Positions 1 through 7,699 are shown, counted from the stretch's first letter. The stretch is DNA of 64,000 nt from Bradyrhizobium sp. MOS002 (GCF_003020115.1 NZ_PYFX01000008.1:1-64000); one strand, 5' to 3'. The notes: generated by a model from the letters alone, not told the origin. A program made the numbers and translations.

Positions 1-344
1 GAAATCTTATCCGTGTTTCGTTCGATCCACCCAAAGGTTCCCTTTTGGCGATAACTATTATCTACACCGCCCCAATGCATTATCGTCCGCAAGATGGTGC
101 AAACGTCGCTATTGGAATCACGTTGGATAGCGGACTGCAAATCGGCGGCCAATCGATCAAACTCGGCCTTGTTCTCGGTAAAGTGTTTTCCGTGCCACGT
201 ATATTTGGATGCCGCATCCGCCAGGCCAGCTACCGACCACTTACCGTCAACCGTTCGGGACCAAGCCAGCGATTTTCCTCTGGAGGGAACGGAAAGGGAA
301 TGCTGACGGTTTCCTCCCCATTCATGGGCAAGAAACTGGCAAAA
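1..344 (-). pseudogene. Fragment of unrecognised protein, cut by window edge
   Basis: Reading the minus strand from 344 to the left edge gives 114 uninterrupted codons of normal protein-like composition (for example HGKHFTENKAEFDRLAADLQ). The frame is closed upstream by a TAA at 345-347, and no ATG, GTG or TTG precedes the conserved-looking part, so as it stands it has no start. Another minus-strand frame (ATG at 394-392) runs into the same place and could be its missing 5' end if one base has been gained or lost in the T run near 341-348. I do not recognise the family. The gene continues beyond position 1. Confidence 0.4.
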
Positions 345-485
345 TTAGCGTATCTGCCCATGATTACAAGGTGCGTGTTTCTCCCGCTGTCCATACCGGG
401 TTAGTGTAGATGCGAGCGGCCGCGAGGGCGCGGCGCACGCGCCCGCCAACACTGGCAACGGTTCTGCCATGATACTGCAACCGCG

Positions 486-731
486 TTATCTTGCGTGAGT
501 GACGTTTTTGCAGATGAGGTCCGACAGCCGAACCACAAGCTCGCGAAGTCGGGTATGCTCCTCAAGAAGCGAGCGAACGTCGTCGGTGTGTTCGTCATCC
601 CGAAGCGAAGCATCATCCTCTCGAAGGGCATTCTCAAGTGGCGAGAGCGAGTCGTCGGTGGGTTCGGCAACCCAAAGCGACGGCTTAGCGAGGTGGACTT
701 GTTTGTCGTGCGACGGATGATCTGTTTCCAT
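486..731 (-). CDS. Small conserved-type acidic protein, 81 aa
   Basis: The start at 731 is chosen because GGAGGA lies just upstream on the minus strand. The longer frame reaching 974 has no such site and a basic, unlikely N-terminus. The protein is acidic in the middle and ends in a short amphipathic helix (LRELVVRLSDLICKNV), an ending I associate with short hypothetical proteins of Bradyrhizobium. There is no signal peptide or membrane segment. It is divergent from minC, with about 300 bp between them. Function unknown. Confidence 0.6.
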   Translation of the reverse strand: METDHPSHDKQVHLAKPSLWVAEPTDDSLSPLENALREDDASLRDDEHTDDVRSLLEEHTRLRELVVRLSDLICKNVTHAR

Positions 732-920
732 AATTGATCCTCCAATCAATTGCCGGATGCACCCCTCAGTTTTCCAAAGTGAGTTGAGTCGAGAGTCGAA
801 ATTGAGTCTAAAAATCGAAAGGGTTTGGGCACGTCGCAATCGTGCCGCGTTCGCGCCGAGAAATCTCCGCCCCGACGGTTCTCCGGTTTTATCGAAGGGA
901 GTGACAGAACGAGCGGTCTT

Positions 921-933
921 TGTACGGCGTACA
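921..933. promoter_or_regulatory. Short inverted repeat upstream of minC
   Basis: TGTAC-GGC-GTACA is a perfect 5-bp-arm inverted repeat in the divergent intergenic region (732-1031) between the 81-aa gene and minC. It lies about 100 bp from the minC start and could be an operator for either gene. Arms this short can arise by chance; nothing else in the sequence supports a specific regulator. Confidence 0.2.
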
Positions 934-1031
934 CCCGAACCAGACCTTTGCACCGCCTCCGACGCATTAACCACCTGTTAACCAAGACCGCCGATCCTTA
1001 ACTATTCAGTAAGAACGACGAGTCGGCGACA

Positions 1032-1721
1032 ATGGACCCGATTGCCAAGGCCACACGTCAATCGTTCCGGATGCGAGGCCGTTCCTTTGTCACGCTCGCC
1101 TTATGCCCAGTCGTTCCGATCGCGGGCTGGCTCGAAGAAATAGATGTAACTCTTGCCCGCTCGCCCGATTTTTTTGCTGGCAAGCCGGTGACGCTCGATT
1201 TGTCCCCGCTTGACCTTAGCCAATCGGCTATCGCCCACCTCATCAAAAGCCTGGAGCAACGAAACATCCGCATCCTCGGCATTGAGGGCGTGGACGCCGC
1301 TCAGCTCACGACGAGCATGCCGCCTTTACTGACGGGTGGACGACCATGCCTGCTCGCCCAGAACGAACCGAAGAAGCCTGAGCCTAAACCAAAGCCAATT
1401 TCGCTGTTGCTCGACAGTCCAGTGCGCTCTGGTCAATCGATCGTTAGCGAGGGCGACGTGACTGTGCTGGGTTCGGTCGCTTCTGGGGCAGAGATCGTCG
1501 CCGGCGGGTCTATCCATGTTTACGGAGCGCTTCGCGGCCGTGCGATGGCGGGTTCCAGCGGCAACGCCACAGCACGGATCTTCTGTCAAAAGATTGAAGC
1601 CGAATTGCTGGCCATCAACGGCTACTACCAGACCGCGGAAGAAATAGACGTCGCCCTGCGCCATCGTCCGGCACAGGCGTGGTTGGAAGGCACCACTATG
1701 AAGATCACACCGCTAAGCTAA
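1032..1721 (+). CDS. minC: Septum site-determining protein MinC
   Basis: MinC is the FtsZ-polymerisation inhibitor of the Min system that blocks division away from midcell. The 229-aa length is normal. Residues 10-95 form the N-terminal FtsZ-inhibiting domain. Residues 128-225 form the Gly/Val-rich beta-helix domain, with the typical RSGQ, GSIHVYGALRGRA-AG and AINGYY stretches that mediate dimerisation and MinD binding. It is first in a minC-minD-minE operon with 18 bp to minD. Its presumed target is any FtsZ in the cell, including the paralogue encoded 1.8 kb downstream. Confidence 0.95.
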   Translation: MDPIAKATRQSFRMRGRSFVTLALCPVVPIAGWLEEIDVTLARSPDFFAGKPVTLDLSPLDLSQSAIAHLIKSLEQRNIRILGIEGVDAAQLTTSMPPLLTGGRPCLLAQNEPKKPEPKPKPISLLLDSPVRSGQSIVSEGDVTVLGSVASGAEIVAGGSIHVYGALRGRAMAGSSGNATARIFCQKIEAELLAINGYYQTAEEIDVALRHRPAQAWLEGTTMKITPLS

Positions 1722-1739
1722 TTCGGTAGGGAGATAACA

Positions 1740-2555
1740 ATGGCGAAAGTTCTGGTCGTGACGTCTGGCAAGGGCGGCGTCGGTAAGACGACCTCAACAG
1801 CTGCGCTCGGGGCGGCGCTGGCGCAAATGGGAGAAAAAGTCGTCGTCATCGACTTTGACGTCGGTCTGCGGAATCTCGATCTTGTAATGGGGGCGGAACG
1901 CCGCGTCGTGTTTGACCTCATTAATGTTGTGCAGGGCGTTGCAAAGCTTCAGCAGGCACTCATTCGCGATAAACGTCTGGAAAATCTGTGGTTGCTTCCT
2001 GCATCCCAGACCAGGGACAAGGATGCCCTGACCGACGAGGGGATTGGAAATGTTGTCGCTGACCTGCGCACCAAATTTGACTGGATTCTCTGCGACAGCC
2101 CGGCGGGTATCGAGCGGGGGGCGTTGCTCGCGATGCGCTATGCCGATGAGGCGGTCATCGTAACAAATCCAGAAGTTTCATCGGTGCGCGACTCCGACCG
2201 TATCATTGGGATGCTTGATTCAAAGACACTCAAGGCCGAGCGCGGCGAACGAGTAGAGAAATATATACTGATTACCCGATATGATTCAGCGCGCGCATCA
2301 CGTGGCGAAATGCTCGGGATCGACGATATTCTTGAAATTCTCGCGACGCCGCTGCTCGGAATCATTCCGGAGAGCCAGGAAGTTCTATTAGCGTCGAACG
2401 TTGGGTCCCCGGTTACTCTGAACAACGCCGCCAGTGCGCCGGCCCGAGCTTACACAGACGCGGTGCGTCGTCTGATGGGTGAGACTGTCACGATGACCGT
2501 ACCCGTCGAACGCAAAAGCTTGATGAATCGATTACTCGGACGGAGGGCCGCATGA
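1740..2555 (+). CDS. minD: Septum site-determining ATPase MinD
   Basis: MinD is a membrane-cycling ATPase of the ParA/MinD family that recruits MinC to the membrane and oscillates under MinE control. The deviant Walker A GKGGVGKTT sits at residues 10-18, with signature Lys11 and catalytic-loop Lys16. It is followed by DFDVGLRNLDLVMG and the Walker B-like ILCDSPAGIE. The C-terminus (KSLMNRLLGRR) is a short basic amphipathic helix matching the membrane-targeting sequence. The 271-aa length is standard. Ribosome binding site GGGAGA is present. Its stop overlaps the minE start (ATGA). Confidence 0.96.
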   Translation: MAKVLVVTSGKGGVGKTTSTAALGAALAQMGEKVVVIDFDVGLRNLDLVMGAERRVVFDLINVVQGVAKLQQALIRDKRLENLWLLPASQTRDKDALTDEGIGNVVADLRTKFDWILCDSPAGIERGALLAMRYADEAVIVTNPEVSSVRDSDRIIGMLDSKTLKAERGERVEKYILITRYDSARASRGEMLGIDDILEILATPLLGIIPESQEVLLASNVGSPVTLNNAASAPARAYTDAVRRLMGETVTMTVPVERKSLMNRLLGRRAA

Positions 2556-2830
2556 TCAATTTGCGACGGCTCATTGGTGGCCGTACTGCTTCCGCGCCTG
2601 TTGCACGGGAACGGTTGCAGATCCTTTTGGCGCACGAACGCGGTTTGCGCGGCGAGCCTGATTTGCTGGGAGTGCTTCGGGCAGAGATCCTTGCGGTGGT
2701 ATCGCGGCATATCGTGGTGGATCCGGAAAAGGTCACCGTCAAGATGGACAGGAGCAAGCATGTTTCGACGCTTGAAGTCGATATTGAGGTGCCTGAGGGT
2801 GTCCAGAGGTCGTTTGCGGTCGCGACATGA
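2552..2830 (+). CDS. minE: Cell division topological specificity factor MinE
   Basis: MinE stimulates MinD ATPase and displaces MinC, giving the Min system its positional information. The 92-aa length is typical. The N-terminal segment (residues 14-34, ARERLQILLAHER) is the MinD-binding helix/strand, followed by the topological specificity domain with LRAEILAVVSRHI and VDPEKVTVKM. It overlaps the minD stop by 4 bp (ATGA), so translation is probably coupled. No clear terminator follows; 174 bp separate it from the next gene. Confidence 0.95.
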   Translation: MINLRRLIGGRTASAPVARERLQILLAHERGLRGEPDLLGVLRAEILAVVSRHIVVDPEKVTVKMDRSKHVSTLEVDIEVPEGVQRSFAVAT

Positions 2831-3004
2831 TCGCCGAAAGCGACATCCCTTAAACGGTGTTCAGCTCAGAACGAACATAAACGGCGAAGGCCCTTGCAAT
2901 CGCTCAATTCAGGGATCGTGTAGCCAGTAACCTATGTTTGGCCTGGGGTTGTCGATCAGTCATCGCTGCCGACCGCCGGATAGTTCGTTATAGGAGAGCA
3001 GCCG

Positions 3005-3505
3005 ATGTCCGTTGAGATCCTGACTTATGCCGCGCTAGGTGCCCGCCTGAACATCTCGCAAAAGGCTGCTCGTTCGCTTACCCGGCGACTGAAGCTACCG
3101 CGCGCATTTTCGGATGGCGGCAAAGCACTTGTGAGCGTCGATTTCGCTGAAATACCGCATAAGTCCCGGCCACCACGGAGTCGGCCGAGCAGCAGTGCCT
3201 TAGTAGCAGCAAAGATTGAGGCGTTGAAGGCCAAAGTCGCGCGGCTCGAAATAACGGCGGCCGATCACAAAGCAGATTTGGAGTGCGAACGCGAGCGCGC
3301 CGATCGCCTGGCGGCTGAGCTGCTTCAGGCGGCTGCTGAATCTACGACGGCACTGGAGATGATCGCACGGCTTGAAGATGAGGTGTCGGCTCTGCGGGCC
3401 AGTTGCCAAACTGGCAGCTTGGTCGACGGCCACGGACAAGCTACGCGCCGGCTGGGACATCTAGCCGCTAGCATAGTGCAAGCAGACCGCAAGGCATGCA
3501 GATAG
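3005..3505 (+). CDS. HTH plus coiled-coil protein between minE and ftsZ
   Basis: This 166-aa protein has two visible parts. Residues 6-35 (YAALGARLNISQKAARSLTR) read as a helix-turn-helix of the type used for DNA recognition. Residues 68-138 form a long charged coiled coil rich in Ala, Glu and Leu. A ribosome binding site (GGAGAG) precedes the ATG. The architecture resembles KfrA-like DNA-binding coiled-coil proteins, and similar hypothetical proteins are common in Bradyrhizobium as far as I recall. Lying on the same strand between min genes and ftsZ it may act on the nucleoid or on the transcription of its neighbours, but that is inference. Confidence 0.75.
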   Translation: MSVEILTYAALGARLNISQKAARSLTRRLKLPRAFSDGGKALVSVDFAEIPHKSRPPRSRPSSSALVAAKIEALKAKVARLEITAADHKADLECERERADRLAAELLQAAAESTTALEMIARLEDEVSALRASCQTGSLVDGHGQATRRLGHLAASIVQADRKACR

Positions 3506-3543
3506 CAAATCGTGCTTCGTTCTTCGAGCACCGGGAGGTAAAC

Positions 3544-4713
3544 ATGACCAACATCACAGATATTCGCGAGATGAAGGCGCGCATTGTCGTGTTTGGGGTC
3601 GGCGGCGCCGGCGGTAACGCCATCAACAATATGATCGCGGCCGGTCTGCAAGGCGTCGACTTCATCGTCGCCAATACCGACGCACAGGCGCTCACCATGT
3701 CGATGGCCACGCGCGTCATCCAGATGGGCACTCAGGTAACCGGAGGCCTTGGCGCTGGCTCACGGCCCGAACTGGGGCGCGCCGCAGCGGAAGAAGCAAT
3801 CGACGAGATCCGCGATCATTTGACCGGCGCACACATGGTATTTGTTACTGCTGGCATGGGCGGCGGTACCGGTACCGGGGCAGCGCCCATTATCGCCAAG
3901 ACCGCACGCGAGCTTGGCATTCTTACCATCGGTGTAGTCACCAAGCCATTCCACTTCGAGGGCCAGCGCCGGATGCGTTTTGCCGAAGCCGGTATCGCGG
4001 AATTGCTAAAGGTCGTGGACACCCTGCTGATCATCCCGAACCAAAACCTGTTTCGGGTGGCCAACGAGAAGACGACTTTCACAAATGCATTCGCTTTGGC
4101 CGATCAGGTGCTTTATTCGGGTGTGGCTTGCATCAGCGACCTTATCGTCAAGGAAGGTCTGATCAATCTCGATTTTGCCGACGTTCTCGCCATAATGCGC
4201 GAGAAGGGCAAAGCGATGATGGGCAGAGGCGAGGCTTCCGGCGAGAAGCGCGTGCTCAACGCTGCTGTGGCCGCGATCTCCAATCCATTGATCGAGAATC
4301 CCTCGATCAAGCGCGCCAGTGGCCTCATAATCTCGATCACCGGCGGCAAGGACCTGTCGTTGTTCGAGGTCGACGAAGCCGCTACCCGCATTCGCGAAGA
4401 AGCCGACTCGGACGCCAACATCATCGTCGGCGCGTGTTTTGATGAAAGCCTCGAAGGCATGGTCCGCGTTTCGGTGGTGGCGACCGGCATCGATAATCCC
4501 GATCCGGCTTGCCCGACGCAACCAGCAGAAAGCTTGCTCACAGAACTCGCCGGCAGGTTACGCAACGTCAGCCGTCACATCGCCGGCGGCCTCGAGCGTA
4601 ATGCCCCCCCGCCGTCGCAGTTAGCGAATCCGCCGGCTGTCCCAGCGGCCCGCCAGCCCCCGCGGCGGCCGGCAGACCCGAATCCGGAATATGCCCGCCA
4701 TGTGGCTCCGTAG
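3544..4713 (+). CDS. ftsZ: FtsZ paralogue, truncated by an amber codon
   Basis: FtsZ is the tubulin-like GTPase of the division ring. The start at 3544 follows a GGGAGGT ribosome binding site; the frame is open from 3496. The GTPase core is intact: GGAGGNAINNM, NTDAQAL, the tubulin signature GMGGGTGTGAAP, and the T7 loop NLDFADV. The product is 389 aa and ends at TAG (4711-4713) after a short proline-rich linker. The same frame continues to 4809 and encodes a C-terminal FtsZ peptide (see next entry), so the stop looks like a point mutation, probably CAG to TAG. Without that peptide the protein should polymerise but lose FtsA/MinC-type contacts. The housekeeping ftsZ is expected elsewhere. Confidence 0.9.
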   Translation: MTNITDIREMKARIVVFGVGGAGGNAINNMIAAGLQGVDFIVANTDAQALTMSMATRVIQMGTQVTGGLGAGSRPELGRAAAEEAIDEIRDHLTGAHMVFVTAGMGGGTGTGAAPIIAKTARELGILTIGVVTKPFHFEGQRRMRFAEAGIAELLKVVDTLLIIPNQNLFRVANEKTTFTNAFALADQVLYSGVACISDLIVKEGLINLDFADVLAIMREKGKAMMGRGEASGEKRVLNAAVAAISNPLIENPSIKRASGLIISITGGKDLSLFEVDEAATRIREEADSDANIIVGACFDESLEGMVRVSVVATGIDNPDPACPTQPAESLLTELAGRLRNVSRHIAGGLERNAPPPSQLANPPAVPAARQPPRRPADPNPEYARHVAP

Positions 4714-4809
4714 GGCCTCGATCCGCACAGCCGCCCCTCTCCTGCGCAAAATTTCATTGACGAAGACGTTCTCAACGTTCCGGCCTTCCTGCGCCGCAGG
4801 GCCAGCTGA
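4714..4809 (+). other. In-frame 3' remnant of ftsZ with C-terminal peptide
   Basis: Directly after the amber codon the ftsZ frame runs on for 31 sense codons to a TGA at 4807-4809. It ends in DEDVLNVPAFLRRRAS, which matches the conserved C-terminal peptide of alphaproteobacterial FtsZ (the IPAFLRRQ-type motif). No frame change is needed. Full-length FtsZ read through the amber codon would be 421 residues. Confidence 0.85.
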
Positions 4810-5140
4810 GCGGACGCGGCTTGAGGCTGTCCGAAAGCATCGCCGCGATCTGAAGGGCTGTGGCGCTAGAAAGTTTGCTCGTTGCATTTGGAATCCCGTT
4901 TGACTCGCCTTGATGATACGCTGCACCCAGGATAACAGCCAATGCGATCATAGCTATTATGATCGCCGCGATTGCCACGCAAAGTGTATCTCGCGATTGA
5001 TCATTAGCTCCGCGCTCGTTGGGGCGAGGCGGCCTGACTTCGTCCGTGATGACTGTTTGCTTTGGGAGGTGAGCCAGGTGCGCGGGTTTGCTGCCGTACG
5101 CCTCAATATCGCAAGAGAATTGTTGCGTTAGGTCTGGCAT
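4772..5140 (-). CDS. Small single-pass membrane protein, 122 aa
   Basis: The protein has a hydrophilic N-terminal half, a strong transmembrane segment at residues 53-75 (ending AMIALAVILGAAY), and a short C-terminal tail. The start codon lies inside the end of the upstream minus-strand gene (13-bp overlap, 5128-5140), so the two are probably translated together. The 3' end overlaps the ftsZ remnant by 38 bp on the opposite strand. Its last residues may therefore be acquired rather than original. Function unknown. Confidence 0.6.
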   Translation of the reverse strand: MPDLTQQFSCDIEAYGSKPAHLAHLPKQTVITDEVRPPRPNERGANDQSRDTLCVAIAAIIIAMIALAVILGAAYHQGESNGIPNATSKLSSATALQIAAMLSDSLKPRPLSWPCGAGRPER

Positions 5141-5619
5141 CGTAAGGACAATTTCACTGCGTGGAGCAGGCTATCAAGTGCATTCGGACCACACGGCTTG
5201 ACCTCGACGACCACCTTGGATGGTTTAAGTTTTGGAGCTTTGTTGGCGTTTGTGCGCTTCGGCCGAGGTTTGTCAGGATGACCTGTGTATTTCGGCTTAG
5301 GTTTCAGCTTTTTTACGACATCCATTCTATCGTTGGCATCCAGACCAACGGTGCTCGAATCTCTGGAAACTAGAGTTGTCATAGTCACGTCCGCTGGCAG
5401 TGCTGCTGGTTCAACGGGCGAGGCCGGCTGAGGCGATGCTTCATCCAGCAAATGGTAGATTTCAATTCGATCAGCGGCCTCTAAGGTGTCAGGTGCCACA
5501 CTTACGTCGACTGTGAGTTGGTCGATCGGATCTGGCGCATTTGTTTTCGTGGGCGATGGTGTCCCCAACTCCATGACCGTAAGTGCGCTCACGCTGACAA
5601 CGATGAGACACATTCTCAT
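5128..5619 (-). CDS. Exported Lys/Pro-rich protein, 163 aa
   Basis: The chosen start (5619) gives an N-terminal hydrophobic segment (MRMCLIVVSVSALTVMELG) that could be a signal sequence. The open frame extends to 5802 but into transposase-derived DNA. The middle is Asp/Glu-rich. Residues 108-140 are a Lys/Pro-rich tract (KKLKPKPK, DKPRPKR), and two cysteines lie near the C-terminus. A perfect 10-bp hairpin covers the start codon. It is coupled to the downstream membrane protein gene. I recognise the general type from Bradyrhizobium but no function. Confidence 0.55.
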   Translation of the reverse strand: MRMCLIVVSVSALTVMELGTPSPTKTNAPDPIDQLTVDVSVAPDTLEAADRIEIYHLLDEASPQPASPVEPAALPADVTMTTLVSRDSSTVGLDANDRMDVVKKLKPKPKYTGHPDKPRPKRTNANKAPKLKPSKVVVEVKPCGPNALDSLLHAVKLSLRCQT

Positions 5620-5623
5620 CGTT
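5599..5623. promoter_or_regulatory. Perfect hairpin over a start codon
   Basis: AACGATGAGA, five bases (CACAT), then TCTCATCGTT: 10-bp perfect arms. The sequence covers the initiation codons of the minus-strand gene 5128-5619, so in its mRNA the hairpin would sequester the start. It could equally be a protein-binding dyad. Confidence 0.4.
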
Positions 5624-5731
5624 GATCTTACTCTTCTGAAATGAAGATGCTTGAGGCCGCCAAACCCTGCAATTTCGTTTGTGGATTCTCTTTCCCTGCG
5701 GACTATGATTCTGTGGGTGCATCGGAGGGCG

Positions 5732-6786
5732 ATGCGACCGAAGAAGCACAGGACGACGGGATGGAACGATCTGTTCCGGGCGCGGCTGGACCAGATCATC
5801 AATCTGAAGCACGAGTTGGTTCAGCTCGCCGGCAAGATCGATTGGGACTGGATCGACGGCGAGGTCGCGCCGCTCTACAGCGAGAACGGCCCGCCGGGGA
5901 TCGAGACCCGCTTCATGATCGGGCTGTTGTTGCTCAAGCACACTTAGGGGCTGTCCGATGAGGGCGTTTGCGCGCGCTGGGTTCACGACCCGTATTTCCA
6001 GTTCTTCACCGGGGAAGAGTTCTTTCAGCATGCCTTGCCGCACGAGCGCTCGGACCTGAGCCATTGGCGCAAGCGGCTCGGCGACAAGTTGGAGCTGCTG
6101 CTGCGGCGCGTTACGCGGCCAAGACTTCAAGCGCGTCACCGTCGACACCACGGTGCAGCCGAAGGCCATCACCTTTCCGAGCGATGCCAAGCTGCTTCAT
6201 GCGGCGATCAAGGGGCTCAACCCATCATCCGCGACATCCGCCGCAGGATCGAGGGCCAGCCGGCACTGGAGGAGGCATTCGCCCTCCCGCTTGGCCGGGC
6301 CTCGCAGATCCGCTCGCAGTAACAGCGCCAGCGCGGCTGGAAGCTTTATTCCTTCCATGCCCCAGAGGTGCAATGCATCGGCAAAGGCAAGGCCGCCGCC
6401 CCTTACGAGTTCGGCGTGAAGGCCTCCATCGTCACCAACCATCGCCGAGCTCCCGGCGGCCTGTTCCTACTGCATGCCAGCTCGCTGCCCGAAAATCCCT
6501 ACGACGGTCACACCTTGCGGAACGTCATCGACCGGACCGAGACGCTCACCGGATGTCCGATCGAGCGGGCCTATGTCGACAAGGGATACCGCGGCCACAA
6601 TGCTCAAAATCCACGTCGCGTCTTCATCTCCGGCCAAAAGCGCGTCCGGCCAAAAGCGCGGCGTCTTCGGCGTCATCAAGCGCGAGCTGCGCCGCCGCTC
6701 TGCCATCGAGCCCATCATCGGCCACATGAAGACCGAAGGTCACCTCGGCCGCTGCTCCCTCGAAGCGTCAAGTGGCGCAATGTAGC
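5732..6786 (+). pseudogene. Degenerate IS5-type transposase gene
   Basis: Pieces of one transposase appear in order in different frames. The N-terminus (MRPKKHRTTGWNDLFRARLD) is followed by an in-frame TAG (5945-5947) where a Tyr codon is expected. Next come GLSDEGVCARWVHDPYFQFF and LSHWRKRLGD, then DFKRVTVDTTVQ in a new frame, IIRDIRRRIEGQ, a TAA near 6321, and the C-terminal catalytic region (YVDKGYRGHNAQ, IEPIIGHMKTEGHLGRC). Two internal deletions are evident, after ELLL and after KGLN. A 16-bp tandem duplication at 6629-6660 adds a frameshift. The 3' end is lost. I could not identify terminal inverted repeats. It is a dead element. Confidence 0.85.
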
Positions 6787-6822
6787 CAACGGACGCACGC
6801 TAACGTTGCCCAGGGGGCCGCT

Positions 6823-7050
6823 CTATAACGCCCCGATCTTCGCGCAGATGGCATAGAGGATCATAAAAATCGGCAACGTGCCGAAGAACCACATTGCAGG
6901 CCGGTCCCTCTCCAGCCGGGCGAACTCGCGGTTTGGGTCCGTCTCTAGCGCCGAGGGCGTGGAATCCCTCTTGTTGTGGCCCAGTCTCGCGGCGCGACGT
7001 AGCAGCCCTCGAACTTCTGTCTCGGTTTTGGGGGATTTCACCTCAGTCAT
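6823..7050 (-). CDS. Small protein with C-terminal membrane helix, 75 aa
   Basis: The start at 7050 (MTEVKSPKTETE) is chosen because the last bases of the preceding repeat end in ATGA, where a stop in one frame overlaps this ATG. The first 50 residues are charged. Residues 53-75 (MWFFGTLPIFMILYAICAKI) form a C-terminal transmembrane segment, so it would be tail-anchored. It is last in a minus-strand array of short genes. Function unknown. Confidence 0.55.
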   Translation of the reverse strand: MTEVKSPKTETEVRGLLRRAARLGHNKRDSTPSALETDPNREFARLERDRPAMWFFGTLPIFMILYAICAKIGAL

Positions 7051-7079
7051 CTCTTTTTTGCCTTCAGCCCGATCTCGAC
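7048..7079 (-). repeat. Repeat copy A of short coda sequence
   Basis: On the minus strand this contains GTCGAGATCGGGCTGAAGGC followed by an A-rich end overlapping the start of gene 6823-7050. In one frame it encodes VEIGLKAKKR-stop, apparently the C-terminal end of a lost small gene. Confidence 0.7.
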
Positions 7080-7096
7080 TTTCCCACGCGCCAAGT

Positions 7097-7384
7097 TCAG
7101 AGAAAATCCCGAAGCCGCGCGAGTTCAGCGACGATTTGTCCCGACAAGACATCGGCTATTAACGGCGCCTGAGGCTCCGAATGAATCTCGTAAAGATGCC
7201 GTTGGTGGGCCGGCTTAGCCATGAATGCCCGGATGCATTCATCCAGGGCGCCCTCGACCAATAAATACGGTCCGGTAGCGCTGGCGCGCCTGTGGTTGTC
7301 GAGTGATGCCCATTTCGGAAGGACAGCCGGCGCATCGAAACTGACGTGAGGATGGTCAGTTAAGCGTTCGTCGCTGTCCGTCAT
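7097..7384 (-). CDS. Small hypothetical protein, 95 aa
   Basis: A soluble protein with no signal peptide or membrane segment. The centre is rich in His and Arg, and the C-terminus (DVLSGQIVAELARLRDF) is helical. The ATG at 7384 overlaps the stop of the preceding coda repeat (ATGA), which carries a GAAGGGG-type ribosome binding site. It is a member of the minus-strand short-gene array. Function unknown. Confidence 0.6.
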   Translation of the reverse strand: MTDSDERLTDHPHVSFDAPAVLPKWASLDNHRRASATGPYLLVEGALDECIRAFMAKPAHQRHLYEIHSEPQAPLIADVLSGQIVAELARLRDFL

Positions 7385-7412
7385 TTCCCCTTCGCCTTCA
7401 GGCCCCGATCGA
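7382..7412 (-). repeat. Repeat copy B of short coda sequence
   Basis: Variant copy: GATCGATCGGGGCCTGAAGG then CGAAGGGGAAATGA. It encodes IDRGLKAKGK-stop, with the stop overlapping the ATG of gene 7097-7384. It differs from copies A and C in the first half. Confidence 0.6.
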
Positions 7413-7426
7413 TCGTATTGTTGCTC

Positions 7427-7699
7427 TTAGCACCCACGACAAACTCTCTTCAGCTTTGCGTCCAGTTTTGCGTTTTCAACCGCCAGCGCGTCGACGATCG
7501 ATCCTTGATTACGGGGAGCACCAGGGGCCGCCGCCTGCTTCTGCTTGGTCGCCACAGGCTTTGCAGGCGATGGTGGCGTAACCCGGTCATAACAAGCCAA
7601 TCGTTCACGAGCCTTCGGTATCGTTGAGCATTCGGGTGTCTGGGCGACTGCGCCGTGGCAGCTCACAAAAATTAATGCGGTTAGCACCAAAAACTTCAT
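7427..7699 (-). CDS. Small secreted protein with ARLACYD-type motif
   Basis: A clear Sec signal peptide (MKFLVLTALIFVSCHGAVAQ) is followed by a mature domain of about 70 residues. The mature part starts with two-Cys PECSTIPKARERLACYD, a motif I have seen in many small exported alphaproteobacterial proteins, followed by a Pro/Ala/Gln linker and a C-terminal helix ending in CRGC. The four mature cysteines could form disulfides in the periplasm. Member of the short-gene array. Function unknown. Confidence 0.65.
   Translation of the reverse strand: MKFLVLTALIFVSCHGAVAQTPECSTIPKARERLACYDRVTPPSPAKPVATKQKQAAAPGAPRNQGSIVDALAVENAKLDAKLKRVCRGC

Noticed and set aside
45..404. 119-codon plus-strand frame at the left edge
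   Set aside because: The opposite strand has a more natural protein sequence over the same DNA, and the plus frame has poor composition and no ribosome binding site.
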